Shown here one piece after another: positions 10,430 to 20,888 of a DNA stretch of 64,000 bases. The DNA comes from Dromiciops gliroides. Taxonomy: Eukaryota > Chordata > Mammalia > Microbiotheria > Microbiotheriidae. The stretch covers positions 56,309,532-56,373,531 of the forward strand of contig NC_057861.1 in NCBI RefSeq assembly GCF_019393635.1. The letters run 5' to 3'. The notes below the pieces were generated by a model. It saw nothing but the letters and a program-made list of their open reading frames with translations. It was not told where the DNA came from and did not search any database. Every line of letters begins with the position of its first letter. The stretch's first letter is position 1. A program made the translations under genes and the position numbers.

Positions 10430-10975
10430 AGGAAGGGCTAAATGTGTTCTTTTTGGCCCCAGAGGGCATAACTAAGAGCAGTGGAGCTTCAGTAATGCTA
10501 TGGATATAATTTACCTAGATTTTAGCAAAGTGATTGATAAGTTTTTCATGTTAACCTTTCAAGAAATATGAAATTATGAGGGCTGGACGATAGTAGAATT
10601 TATGTAGATTTGGATGACTGGACCCAAAGTTAACCATTAAATTTGGGGGGGGGGGCAGGGCAATGGGGGTTAAGTGACTTGCCCAGGGTCACACAGCTAG
10701 TAAGTGTCAAGTGTCTGAGGCAGGATTTGAACTCAGGTGCTCCTGAATCCAGGGCCAGTGCTTTACCCACTGTGTCACCTAGCTGCCCCCTGTTTAATAT
10801 TTTTTATCAATGACTTGGATGCCATAGGGTTAAATGACCTGTTTGGTAGATTTGCAGATTACATAGAGATGGGAGGAATAGCTAAAACAATGGACAACAG
10901 GATCCAAAAAGGACTGATCAAAACAATAGAGCTTAAACTAAAAAGGTGAACTTGGAGGGTAGAGTGAGGATCCTG
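10430..10975 (+). repeat. CR1/L3-type LINE fragment, split by a SINE
   Basis: Two separate protein-like pieces show reverse-transcriptase flavour typical of this class: IIYLDFSKV before the SINE, and FINDLDAIGL with FGRFADYIEMGG after it. The 5' side has the GGCCCCAGAGGGCATAAC motif of CR1/L3 tails. It is old, heavily diverged and inactive. Confidence 0.65.
10644..10790 (-). repeat. Short tRNA-derived SINE inside the CR1/L3 fragment
   Basis: Reverse copy; the head GGGGGCAGCTAGGTGACAC ends at 10790. It is younger than the LINE it interrupts. Confidence 0.85.
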
Positions 10976-11353
10976 CCATGATTTTATCTGTGGAGGAAAC
11001 TCTTTCCACCAATGAAAATCCACAACTTCTCTGTAATTGATAGTCTCAGACAGTAGCTTAGGGCATTGAGAAGTTAGGAGATTTGTTCATGATCATACAA
11101 ACTACTCTGTGTCAGAGGCAGGATATGAACCCAGGTCTTCCTGATTCCAAGGCTGGCCCTTTACCATTTTATGATGTATTATTACAAGCTGAAATTTAAT
11201 AGGGACATTTAAAAGTAAAGCCTTAAATAACTTTGAAAACCTTAAGAACTCTCATTGAGGGGAAGAATTTATGACAAAATAAGAAATAGAGAGTATTATG
11301 AAATGCAAAATAGATCATTTTGATTGCATTACATTAAAAAGTTTTTTACACAA

Positions 11354-11765
11354 CATTGTGTGATGATCAATTGTGATAGACTTGGTTCTTCTCAGCAGTG
11401 CAATGATCCAAGGTAATTACAAAGAACTCATGATGAAAAATGTTCTCCACATCCAGAAAAAAGAACTGTGGATTCTGAAAGCAGATTGAACCATAATTTT
11501 TCTACTTTTTTGGTTTTTTTCCTCTTTTTTGAGGTTTCCCCTTTTGTTCTGATTCTTCTTTCACAACATGACTAATGCAGAAATGTGTTTAATGTGATTG
11601 TATATATAGCCTATATCAGATTGCTTTAAATCTTGGGGAGTTAGGAGGGAAGGGAGGGTGGGAGAAAAATTTGGAACTAAAAATCTTATGATAACAAATA
11701 TTGAAAACCATTTTTATATGTAACTGGAAAATAATGAAATGCTTTTATGATTAAATAAAAAGAAG
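11354..11765 (+). repeat. L1 3'-UTR fragment nested in a larger L1
   Basis: It starts TTGTGTGATGATCAATTGTG and ends in ATTAAATAAAAAG. The host L1 sequence GTTTTTTACACAA is duplicated on the right as GTTTTTTTTCACAAA, so this is a separate same-strand insertion of a very short L1 copy. Confidence 0.7.
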
Positions 11766-12430
11766 GTTTTTTTTCACAAACAAAAACAATGCAACCAGGA
11801 TTAGAAGGGAAGCAGAAAGCTGGGAAACAATTTTTATAACCAGTGTTATTGATAAAGGCCTCATTTCTCAAATATATAGAGAACTGAATCAAATTTATTA
11901 GAATGCAAGTCATTCCCCAATTGATAAATGGTGAAAGGATATGAACAGGCAGTTTTCAGATAAAGAAATTAAAGCTATCTATAGTCATATGAAAAAATGC
12001 TCTAAATCACTACTGATTAGAAAAATGCAAATTAAAACAACTCTGAGGTACCAGCTCACAGTTATCAGTGTGGCTAATATGACAAAAAAGGAAAATGATA
12101 AATGTTGGAGAAGATGTGGGAAAATTAGAATACTAATACATTGTTGGTGGAGTTGTGCACTGATCCAACCATTCTGGAGATCAGTTTGGAACTATGGCCA
12201 AAGGGCTATAAAACTGTGTACTCTTTGACCCAGCAATACCACTAATAGGTCTGTATCCCAAAGAGATCACACAAAAGGGAAAGGGATCCACATGTACAAA
12301 AATATTTATAAGAAGACCTTTGTGGTGGCAAAGAATTGGAAATTGAGGGGATGCCCATCAATTGTGAAATGGCTGAACAAGTTGTGGTATATGAATGCAA
12401 TGGAATACTATTGTGCTATAAGAAATGATG

Positions 12431-12577
12431 GGGGGCAGCTAGGTGGCGCAGTAGATAGAGCACCAGCCTTGGATTCAGTAGGACCTGAGTTCAAATCTGG
12501 CCTCAGACACTTAACAGTTACTAGCTATGTGACCCTGAGCAAATCACTTAAACCCAATTGCCTCACCAAAAAAAAAA
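12431..12577 (+). repeat. Short tRNA-derived SINE nested in L1
   Basis: AGAAATGATG is duplicated at 12421-12430 and 12578-12587. The L1 3' region reads continuously once the SINE is set aside. Confidence 0.9.
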
Positions 12578-13028
12578 AGAAATGATGAGCAGGCAGATTT
12601 CAGAAAAACCTGGAAAGACTTACATGAACTGATGCTGAGTGAAGTGAGCAGAATCAGAACATTGTATACAGTATCAACAACAATGTGGGATGATCAATTG
12701 AGATAGACTTAGCTCTTCTCAGGAATACAATGATCCAAGACAATTCCAAAAGACTCATGGTGGAAAATGCTATCCACATCCAGAAAAAGAACTATGGAGT
12801 CTGAATGCATATCAAAGCATACTATTTTTACTTTTTTTGTTGTTTTTTCTTTCATGTGTTTTTTCCTTTTATTCTAATTCTTCTCACAACATGACTAATG
12901 TGGAAATATGTTTAACATGATTGCACATATATAAACTATATTAGATTCCTTGCTGTCTTGGGGAGGAGGGAGGGAAGGGAAGATGGGAGAAAAATTCGGA
13001 ACTCAAAATCTTACAAAAATGAATATTG

Positions 13029-13343
13029 GGGGCAGCTAGATGGCACAGTGGTTAAAGCACCGGCCCTGGATTCAGGAGTACCTGAGTTCAAATCCGGCCT
13101 CAGACACTTAACACTTACTAGCTGTGTGACCCTGGGCAAGTCACTTAACCCCCACTGCCCTGCAAAAAAAAAAAAAATTAAAAAAAAATTTATATTGAGG
13201 GAGCAGCTAGGTAGCATAGTAGATAAAGTACCAGCCCTGGATTCAGGAGTACCTGAGTTCAAATCTGGCCTCAGACACTTGACACTTACTAGCTGTTTGA
13301 CCCCAGGCAAGTCACTTAACCCTCATTGCCCTGCCCCCTCCCA
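13029..13343 (+). repeat. Tandem pair of short SINEs within one duplication
   Basis: Two head-to-tail SINEs (about 13029-13178 and 13200-13343) are separated by A-rich DNA containing a diverged TTTATATTGA. AAAAATGAATATTG flanks the whole pair at 13015-13028 and 13344-13357. Confidence 0.85.
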
Positions 13344-13424
13344 AAAAATGAATATTGAAAACTATCTTTACATATAATTGGAAAATAAAATAAAGTACTA
13401 TTAAGAAAAAAAAAGAACTCTCAT

Positions 13425-13600
13425 CAATAAATTTAGCAGCCATGATTCCAGAGGGCCAATGACAAAGCATTCTACTGATTTCTTGACAGAGGAGGGATGG
13501 ATTCAGGGTAAAAATGAAGCATATATTTTTTGGACATGACCAGTGTAGAAATTTGTCTTGCTTGACTGTATATTTGGGGTTTTTTTTCTTTTTTTTTGTT
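13425..13600 (+). repeat. Older L1-like 3' sequence around the L1 insertion
   Basis: GATTTCTTGACAGAGG and TTTTTTGGACATGACCAGTG match a second L1 3'-end type also seen at about 62220-62290. The younger L1 at 11244-13424 landed in it. Confidence 0.5.
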
Positions 13601-13604
13601 GTTG

Positions 13605-13746
13605 TTCATTTTTTTTTCTTTTTTCAGGGCAATGAGGTTAAGTGACTTGCCCAGGGTCACACAGCTAGCATCTGAGGCTGGGTTTGAACTCAGGTCCTCC
13701 TGAATCCAAGGCTGGTGCCTTATCCACTGCGCCACCTAGCTGTCCC
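13605..13746 (-). repeat. Short tRNA-derived SINE
   Basis: Reverse copy; the head GGGACAGCTAGGTGGCGC ends at 13746. Its T-run at the left is long and interrupted. Confidence 0.85.
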
Positions 13747-13890
13747 AACTGTGTATATTTGTTAAAAGGGATTTCCTTCCCCATGAGTGGGAAGATGAGA
13801 AAGAGAGAAATTGGAAAACATTTACAAAAATTTTTCATGTAAAGTTTTTCACTTGACTGAAAAAAACCAAACACCAAAAACACCTTCACA

Positions 13891-14310
13891 GCTAGGTGTG
13901 GTGGTGGGAGGCTGCTGAAAGGCTGAGGCTGGGTGGATTACTTGAGTTTAGGAATTTTGAGTCAAAGTAGTCTGGTAGCTACCTGGTGAGACTCCCTCTC
14001 CAGCCCCACCCCTGTTAAGAGTGCCGGGTCGGGGGCAGCTAGGTGGCGAAGTAGATAAAGCACCGGCCCTGGATTCAGGAGGAGCTGAGTTCAAATCCAG
14101 CCTCAGACACTTGACACTTAACTAGGTGTGTGACCCTGGGCAAGTCACTTAATCCCCATTGCCCCACCAAAAAAAAAAAAAAAAAGAGTGCAGGGCCACC
14201 AGGCTGCCTGAAGGGGGCCCTAGAAAACCAGGCCTGGTAGGAAATGAAGCAGGCTAAACAAAACAAAACTCACAAGTATAAGATGAGAGAGGCATGACTA
14301 CACCTCAGTT
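13891..14310 (+). pseudogene. 7SL (signal recognition particle) RNA retrocopy, split by a SINE
   Basis: The copy starts GCTAGGTGTGGTGGTG at 13891, equivalent to the 5' end of 7SL RNA (GCCGGGCGCGGTGGCGCG). It continues with GGCTGAGGCTGGGTGGATTA, CTTGAGTTTAGGAATTTTGA and TGGTGAGACTCCC. After the SINE (14031-14183) it resumes with CCACCAGGCTGCCTGAAGG, GGAAATGAAGCAGG and AAAACTCACAAG, in the order of the 7SL S-domain. The 3' end is ragged and no sharp target duplication was found. The many substitutions exclude a working RNA gene. 7SL is the RNA scaffold of SRP in the cytoplasm. Confidence 0.72.
14031..14183 (+). repeat. Short tRNA-derived SINE inside the 7SL retrocopy
   Basis: Head GGGGGCAGCTAGGTGGCGAA. 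AAGAGTGCCGGG on the left and AAGAGTGCAGGG on the right are the target duplication. Confidence 0.87.
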
Positions 14311-14464
14311 TTTCTGAAAAGGGTATGGGGATTTTAGTGAGCTGAGTAAACCCTTAGATAATGGCAGAGAAGAGAGATGAGAGATGAGAGAAGCAGAGAG
14401 TTCAAGACTCAAGAGAAACAATCTATTTCCATGCTGGTCTGGTCTAAACCCATTTGACATACAA

Positions 14465-15030
14465 CATTGAGTTCTGGGGTCATGGTTTAAGGACATTGAG
14501 AAGATGGAAAGCATCCAGAAGAGGATGACCCAAAGTCTAGGCTTTGAAACTATATCAGGATTGGTTGAAGGAACTGGAGATGTTTAGCCTGGAGAAGGGA
14601 AGGCTTAAGTTGGTCAGCCAATCAATAAGCATTTATTAAATACCAACTATGTTTCAGGCTTAAGGGAACATGCGACCTGTCTTCAAATACTTGAAGAGCT
14701 ATATCAAGAAGTAGTTTTGTGGTGTTTGAGTCAAAAAGGGCCAGAGGACACAGTTAAAAGCTTTGGGCAGCAGATGCAAAGAGGCAGATGGACTTAGTGT
14801 AGGGAGAACATTTTCATTATTCATTTATTCATTCATTCATTTATTGCAGGGCAATGAGGGTCAAGTGACTTGCCCAGGGTCACACAGCTGGTAAATGTCA
14901 AGTGTCTGAGGCGGATTTGAATTCAGGTCCTCCTGACTCCAGGGCCGGAGCTTTATCCACTGCGCCACCTAGCTGTCCCAAGGGAGAACATTTTTAACCA
15001 GTAAAGCTAGGAGGAAATAGAAGAGGCTAC
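14465..15030 (+). repeat. CR1/L3-type LINE 3' part, split by a SINE
   Basis: TGTTTAGCCTGGAGAAGGGA, GTCTTCAAATACTTGAAG and GGGCCAGAGGACACAG give the order typical of CR1-class 3' ends. A SINE (14815-14980) interrupts it. Confidence 0.65.
14815..14980 (-). repeat. Short tRNA-derived SINE
   Basis: Flanked by AGGGAGAACATTTT at 14801-14814 and 14981-14994. Its tail is an ATTC/ATTT microsatellite rather than pure T. Confidence 0.88.
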
Positions 15031-15290
15031 CTTGGGCTGGGAGACAGTGGATTTGCTCTCACCAGAGGTCTTCGAATGGAGTGTTCATGAGCACTTCTCT
15101 AGTATGGTGGAAAGTCAATCATTATATCAACAGGCATCTGTTAAGTACCTACTATGTGCCAGGCACTGCGCTAAAAGTCTAATGGGGAAGACAACATGCA
15201 AACAAGCAAGTACAAATCAGATATCTATTGACAGGATAAATTGGAGATAATCAAAAGAAGAAAGGGATTAGCATTAAGAAGGATCAGGAA

Positions 15291-15446
15291 TGGGGCAGCT
15301 AGATAGCGCAGTGGATAGAGCACTGGCCCTGGATTCAGGAGGACCTGAGTTCAAATCCCACCTCGGATACTTAACACTTACTAGCTGTGTGACCCTGGGC
15401 AAGTCACTTAACCCCAATTGCCTCACCAAAAAAAAAAAAAAAAAAG
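15291..15446 (+). repeat. Short tRNA-derived SINE
   Basis: AAGAAGGATCAGGAA is duplicated at 15276-15290 and 15447-15461. Confidence 0.9.
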
Positions 15447-15537
15447 AAGAAGGATCAGGAAAGGCTTCTTGTAGAAGGTAGGATTATAGCTGGGATTCAA
15501 AGGAAGGCAGAGAAATGAGGAAGGAGAGTATTCAACT

Positions 15538-15753
15538 GATTTTTTTTTTCAGGGTTAAGTGACTTGCCCAGGGTTATACAGCTTCTAAGTGTCAAGTGTC
15601 TGGGGCTGGATTTTTTTTTGAGGCAATTGTGGTTAAGTGACTTGCCCAGGGTAACACAGCTAGTAAGTGTCAAGTATCTGAGGTCTGATTTGAACTCAGG
15701 TCCTCCTGAATCCAGGGCCGGTGCTCTATCCACTGCGCCACCTAGCGGCCCCC
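15538..15753 (-). repeat. Composite SINE: full copy joined to a 3' half copy
   Basis: On the minus strand a complete SINE (15752-15620, with A-run) is followed directly by the 3' half of a second SINE (15610-15550) with its own A-run. AGGAAGGAGAGTATTC (15518) and AGGAGGGAAAGTATTC (15754) flank the pair, so they may have inserted together. Confidence 0.75.
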
Positions 15754-15851
15754 AGGAGGGAAAGTATTCTAACCAATGGAAAGGCATAGAATCAGGAGGT
15801 GGAGATTTCTTGTATCAGGAACAGGAATTTGGCTTTTGTCATTGGACTGAA

Positions 15852-15852
15852 G

Positions 15853-15890
<38 letters not shown>
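15852..15890 (+). repeat. (CA)n microsatellite
   Basis: About 19 uninterrupted CA units. Confidence 0.95.
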
Positions 15891-15892
<2 letters not shown>

Positions 15893-16340
15893 GAAGGAAG
15901 ACTAGAAAGGTGGGAAGGGTCAGATTATGAAGTTCTTGGAATGTCAAACAGAAGATTTTATATTTGATCCTGGAAATGATAGGGAGATACTAGAGTTTAT
16001 TGAGCAGAGAATGGATGTGGTCAAAACTGCACTTTAGGAAGATGAATCTGACATCTGAGTGGAGGCTGGGCTGGAGTGGGTAGAGACTTGAGACAGGAAG
16101 AGCATCTAGTAGGCTACTGGAATATTCTAAGAGTGAAATGAGGACCTGTACCTCAGTGATAGCAGCGTCAGAGGAAAGAAGGGGAGCATATTTCAGCAAT
16201 GTTATGAAGGTAAAATTGACAGGCCTTGGCAACAGATTGGATTTGGGGTGGTGAGAGATGGTGAAGAACTGAGGGTGACACCTAGGTTTTGAGCTTGGGT
16301 GACTGGGAGGATGGTGGTGCTCTCAAAAATAATATGGAAT

Positions 16341-16491
16341 GGGGGCAGCTAGGTGGCAAAGTGGATAAAGCACCGGCCCTGGATTCAGGAGGACCTGAAT
16401 TCAAATCCAGCCTCAGACCCCTGACACTTACTAGCTGTGTGACCCTGGGCAAGTCACTTAATCCTCATTGCCCAGCAAAAAAAAAAAAATA
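16341..16491 (+). repeat. Short tRNA-derived SINE
   Basis: Head GGGGGCAGCTAGGTGGCAAA with an A13 tail. Confidence 0.87.
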
Positions 16492-16522
16492 GGGAACAAA
16501 AAACAAACAAGTAATAGGGAAG

Positions 16523-16660
16523 TGGGGCAGCTAGACGGCACAGTGGATAAAGCACCAGCGCTGGATTCAGGAGTACCTGAGTTCAAATCCAGCCTTAGAC
16601 ACTTGACACTTACTAGCTGTGTGACCCTGGGCAAGTCACTTAACCCCCATTGCCCTGCAA

Positions 16661-16701
<41 letters not shown>
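16523..16701 (+). repeat. Short tRNA-derived SINE with (TAA)n tail
   Basis: Head GGGGCAGCTAGACGGCACAG. The tail is about 13 TAA units (16662-16701) in place of pure A. Confidence 0.87.
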
Positions 16702-16704
<3 letters not shown>

Positions 16705-17199
16705 TAGTAAGAAGAAGAATAAGAAAGTTAGGAAGAGGGGGAGGGCTTATTGGGGGAGGGAATAGAGGGTTAAGAAGAAGAAAATGAGCAGAACAAGGCA
16801 AAGAAGCCTTCCACATCCACTACCTGGTCATATCTATGTTGAATTAGATATCCTCTGAGGTCCTATACACAAAACCTCCAAGATCCAATAGCCTCAAACA
16901 ACCTCACAGATTTTTTGTGAGGGTTTGGAAACAGTAAAGCTTGAGGCCTGAGATTTGTAATTTGGGATCTACAAACTGCACACACACATGTGTACATATA
17001 CACATGTATGTATACATGCAATCTATGTATGCATGCATATACATATATACCTCTGTATATTGATAACTGTATTCCAACATAATTTGTTTCCTTTGGAATC
17101 TTATTTATTTTATGCATTTAAAAGCCCTATTCTAAGAAGGGATCCCTGGGCTTCCCAGGTTTGACTGCCAAAGGGGTCCAGTGGGGGCCCCCCATTTGC

Positions 17200-17344
17200 A
17201 TGGGGGGGTTGGTGAGGCAATTAAGTTAAATGACTTGTCCAGGGTCACACAGCTAGTAAGTGTTAATTGTCTGAGGCCAGATTTGAACTCAGGTACTCCT
17301 GAATCCAGGGCCGGCTCTCTATCCACTGCGCCACCCAGCTACCC
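17200..17344 (-). repeat. Short tRNA-derived SINE
   Basis: Reverse copy; the head GGGTAGCTGGGTGGCGC ends at 17344. It truncates a hAT-like repeat that ends just to its left (about 17040-17198). Confidence 0.83.
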
Positions 17345-17519
17345 TGACACAGACATTTTTAAAGACCCCTGCTCCAGACTCAATTATTATGACCTTTCTG
17401 ACCCCTTCTAATATTAGCAGGTATGTTCATCTCTGCTCTAACCAAACCAGATTATTCTGGGTCCTCAAACATGAAGATTCATATCTTGACTTTTTTCCTA
17501 CTGCTCTTTTTTCCCATAG

Positions 17520-18045
17520 ATTCTTTTTTTTTTTTAAAGCTATACATGACATGAGCAGTCATGCAAAACATTTCCACATTAGCCAGATTGTGAAAGAAAA
17601 CAGACAAAAACAAAACTTCAGATAAAGGAACTAACAAAAAATTATGTTTCAAGCTATATTAAGAAACCATTAGTTCTTTCTCTGTAGATGGATTGCATTT
17701 TTGTTTGTTTATTTTTTGGTGAGACAATTGGGGTTAAGTGACTTGCCCAGGGTCACACAGCTAGTAAGTATCAAGTGTCTGAGGCCAGATTTGAACTCGG
17801 GTTGTCCTGAATCCAGGGCTGGTACTTTATCCACTGTGCCACCTAACTGCCTAGATTGAATTTTTCATAAGACCTTCAGAGTCGTCTTGGATCATTGTGT
17901 TGCTGAAAATAACTAAGTCATTTGCAGCGGATCATCTTGCAATATTGCTGTTATTTTGTATATACAATACATTTTACTTTGCATCAGTTCAAGTAGGTTT
18001 TTTTCAGGTTTTTCTGATAGCATCCTGCTCATCATTTTTTAATAG
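17520..18045 (-). repeat. L1 3' end, reverse strand, split by a SINE
   Basis: Read on the minus strand it contains GGCTAATGTGGAAATG and, right of the SINE (17710-17852), GATCCAAGACGACTCTGAAG and AGAAAAACCTGAAAAAA. This matches the 3' region of the L1 at 12.6-12.9 kb. Confidence 0.7.
17710..17852 (-). repeat. Short tRNA-derived SINE nested in L1
   Basis: Reverse copy. TAGATTGAATTTTT on the right matches GATGGATTGCATTTTTG on the left. Confidence 0.85.
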
Positions 18046-18344
18046 TAAACTACATTTATATAGTACTTTAAAGAGAGATTTCCTTACAATAAACCCATGA
18101 GGTTGATTATTGCAACAACAGTAATAGATAACATTTATATAGTCCCTTATGCCTGACAAAGCATTTTCTTCACAATAGCCCAGCAAAGTACCATACGTTT
18201 TGTCATTATCCATCCATCCATCAATCCTCATCCAGGAATGAATCCTCATCATCACTAATCAGTCCTTATCATCAATCAATCCTCATCTTCACCCAATCAT
18301 CATCATAATTATCAGCTCCTACTGCTCTTTTGATGTGAAACCCG

Positions 18345-18575
18345 TACTTGGGCTTTCTAGCCCAACTCCAATGCCGCCTCCTCCAGGAAACCTTCCCTGG
18401 ATGCCCTGGGTTGGTTGACCCTCAGACCTCACAAGGTGCCCTTTTCAGCGCTTCTCATCACATGTATCATATAATGCTGAATTTTAGGGTTAGCTTCTCA
18501 GATTCTGCTGTTTTTTCAGACTGTAGGTTCTGTCAGGGCAGGGACTGTGTCTTAGATATTTTGTACAAAGCAACT
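18345..18575 (+). repeat. L2-type LINE 3' end
   Basis: CCTCCAGGAAACCTTCCCTG, GACTGTAGGTTCTGTCAGGG and CAGGGACTGTGTCTTAG are in the order of an L2 tail. Confidence 0.65.
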
Positions 18576-18669
18576 TTTTTTTTTACTCCAACAATTCATG
18601 ATTCTGTCAAGGAGGACCAAAAGGAAAATATTTTGAGTCCTCAGAGAATCACAGAATATGAAATCTGCG

Positions 18670-19180
18670 AGAGTTTTTAGAACACAGAATATCAGAGCTG
18701 GAAGGGCCCTTAGAACATTAACAGAGCTGAGGGGAGGGCCCCTAGAACACAGAATGTCATAGAAGGTATCTCAGAACATAGAATATCAGGGCTTAGAGAG
18801 ACCTTTTGTGTGTGGGGGGGGGCAATTGGGGTTAAGTGACTTGCCCAGGGTCACACAGCTAGTAAGTGTTAAGTGTCTGAGGCTGGATTTGAACTCAGGT
18901 CTTCCTGAATCCAGGGTTGGTGCTCTATTCACTTCGACATCTAGCTGCCCCCTAGAGAGACCTTAGGACACTGAATCTCAGAGCTGGGGGGAGAGGGCTC
19001 AGGACAGTGAATGTCAGAGCTGAAAATTAATCTAGCTTGATTCCATAATTTTGCAGATGAGGACACTGAGGCTCAGAGTGGGGGAGTCATTTACCTAAGG
19101 CCTCACAGTTGGTAAGAGATAGATATGGAATTGGAATTTGGGCATCCTTGCTTCAAGCCCAAGGCTCTTTATAAACCACA
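18670..19180 (+). repeat. 33-bp minisatellite joined to an MIR-like tail
   Basis: About six units of the TTAGAACACAGAATRTCAG / AGCTGGAAGGGCC type (18670-19030) are interrupted by a SINE. The last unit runs straight into a tail with GCAGATGAGGACACTGAGGC and CTCACAGTTGGTAAG. The unit therefore looks like the expanded head of an ordinary repeat. Confidence 0.7.
18806..18951 (-). repeat. Short tRNA-derived SINE
   Basis: TTAGAGAGACCTT (18793-18805) and CTAGAGAGACCTT (18952-18964) flank it. It sits inside the 33-bp array. Confidence 0.87.
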
Positions 19181-19464
19181 TCTGACATTTTTTGGTGACC
19201 TGGATCCTGGAAACGGACAAGGTTTAATCTGAGGGTGAAAATTTCTCAGAGTGCGGTTTTAGGCACTGTTCTGCTGGAATATTTGGGGGGCAGAAACGTC
19301 TTCAGAAGTGTGCCTGACATTCCAGTCCCTCTCCTGGTGCTACAAATGGAGAGTGGGGAAGTCAGTTCAGAGGTGGAGAAGTGTGTGGCACCAGCAGAGG
19401 GCACCACCCTATCAAAGATGGGGCTCCAGGAAATGTCTAAGGTACTAACTGTAAAGAACAGAAG

Positions 19465-19700
19465 ATGCTCTTAGAACACAGACTGCCAGAGTGGGGAGCA
19501 CCCTTAGAATACAGAATGTCCGTGGTGGAGGGACCCTTAGAACACAGGATGTCAGAGCCAGGAGGTTCCTTAGAACAGAGAATGTCAGAGGATTGGGAGG
19601 CTCCGAATGTCAGAGCTGGGAAGGATCTTATGGGAAGAAGATGGAGTGTTAGAGATGGGGAAAAACAAACCAACCTTAGAACATTTGATATTAAGAGCTA
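19465..19700 (+). repeat. 33-bp minisatellite, about 6 diverged units
   Basis: CTTAGAACACAGACTGCCAG, then units with AGAATGTCCGTGGTGGAGGG, CAGGATGTCAGAGCCAGG and AGAATGTCAGAG. Spacing is mostly 32-34 bp. Confidence 0.7.
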
Positions 19701-20655
19701 GAAGGGTCATTACTTAGCACCAGCCTTTACAGGGGAAAATACATGAGAAAAGGTTCGTTTAGGGAGGGAGAAGTTACTTGTTAGTAAATCAAGAAGATCC
19801 AGGCTATCATCTCTGCAAATGAGGCAGAGAAATGCCAAAGCTAAGAGCCTAAAATGAAGATAGAGATCGTGACTGTGTGGAACAATAGGCCTTGGAATGG
19901 GGAACTCATTATTGGGTATTTTTACCCAGTATTACCTGGAAGAAAATTAGGAAGGCGCCCGAAGTTTAAATCCCAGCTCGCTTTTCACTCCCCCCCCCCC
20001 CCCCCGTAGCCTTGGGTAAGTCATTACCCTGTGTGTGGGCTGGGAATGGGAGAAGGCAGATTCTGTCCTTCAACTTTTACCTCATCTGTCGATTTAGGGG
20101 CTTAGACACGATGACCCCTAAAGTCCCTGCTAATTCTAGGTCTATGATCCAATGAGAGGAGGGAAAGTACGCAGCTTGGCCCTGTAGAGGGACACCATCC
20201 CTACCCGAACTTTGAAAAGACAAACAGAAGATCGAGGTCGGGTGAGGGGGGGGGGAGTTCGGCCACTGACTCTCCTCCCTTTGGGCCTCAGTTTCCCCAT
20301 TTTTCAAATGAGGAGACTGGGTTGGACGATCAAAGGTCCGTTTCAGCCTCTAGAGCAAGTCGTGGGTAGAACGACCCTGGGTGGTGACGGTTTAAATCAA
20401 CACAACTGGCACGTTTGCAGCTTCTCCTCCTCTCCCACGCAGCTGTAAAGAGCAGCCAGGGAAACCCGGGGCACTGGTGAGCTATCGTGTCCAAAGCACC
20501 CCCTCCCAGTACCCGGCTAAAACCCGGGCCTTCCTGCCCCCCGCAGCCCACCTCATTCCGAGTGAGGGAGGGGGAGGGAAATGGAGAAAGGGGGAAGGGG
20601 GAGGAGAGGTGAAGATGGAGAGGGGGGAGAGAGCGCGCATACATATGCATGCACG

Positions 20656-20658
<3 letters not shown>

Positions 20659-20702
<44 letters not shown>
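20659..20702 (+). repeat. (CA)n microsatellite
   Basis: About 21 CA units, preceded by a GCACGCACGC stretch. Confidence 0.95.
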
Positions 20703-20704
<2 letters not shown>

Positions 20705-20821
20705 CGCCGCCCCCGCTAACAAACCTGGCCCCACAGCCCTGCGCACACGCGCGAGCGCCCCCGGCACCCCGCGGGTGCTTGCTGACGCAGGGCTGCGTGC
20801 GGACAGCCGGGGAGGATCCGC

Positions 20822-20888
20822 TGACGTCATTGGCCCGGGGCTCCGCCCCCACTTACCTCCGTCCCCTGCGGTCCCGCGCTTGACGTCA
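20822..20888. promoter_or_regulatory. Pair of full CRE sites (TGACGTCA)
   Basis: Two perfect 8-bp CRE palindromes with starts 59 bp apart. The first overlaps a minus-strand CCAAT box. The full palindrome in CpG context is the strong CREB/ATF form. Confidence 0.7.

Larger units (their letters stand above)
11244..13424 (+). repeat. 5'-truncated L1 with 12-bp target duplication and nested insertions
   Basis: AAGAACTCTCAT occurs at 11244-11255 and again at 13413-13424, bounding a 5'-truncated L1. Its body holds ORF2 C-terminal sequence (a window at 11941-12228 reads MNRQFSDKEIKAIYSHMKK) and a full 3' untranslated region ending near 13410. Three later insertions lie inside: another L1 3' fragment (11354-11765), a SINE (12431-12577) and a SINE pair (13029-13343). 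It is non-functional. Confidence 0.85.
15105..16760 (+). repeat. Long old interspersed repeat, family unassigned, broken by SINEs
   Basis: One ancient non-coding element appears to run through this stretch. It starts with CACCTACTATGTGCC-type sequence (AAGTACCTACTATGTGCCAG) and includes GACAACATGCAAAC, AAGGCTTCTTGTAGAAGG, TTTGATCCTGGAAATGATAG, GGCCTTGGCAACAGATTGGA and GGAAGAGGGGGAGGG. Five SINEs and a CA microsatellite interrupt it. The same family appears at 22690-23300. I recall related sequence in other mammals but cannot name it. Confidence 0.55.
8720..20160. other. Repeat-rich intergenic DNA, left part of the ATP5F1D-CBARP gap
   Basis: Almost all of this stretch can be assigned to repeats: SINEs, CR1/L3, nested L1s, a 7SL retrocopy, an old unclassified repeat and minisatellites, each listed separately. 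No exon-like open frame with conserved protein content was found. Segments 9510-10430 and 16760-17030 hold no repeat I could name; 16980-17060 is CA/TA-rich. Confidence 0.7.

Noticed and set aside
12958-13377. Many short frames reading GQLGGAVDKAPALDSGGPEF-like peptides
   Set aside because: These are translations of the short SINE in one frame and recur wherever a copy lies.
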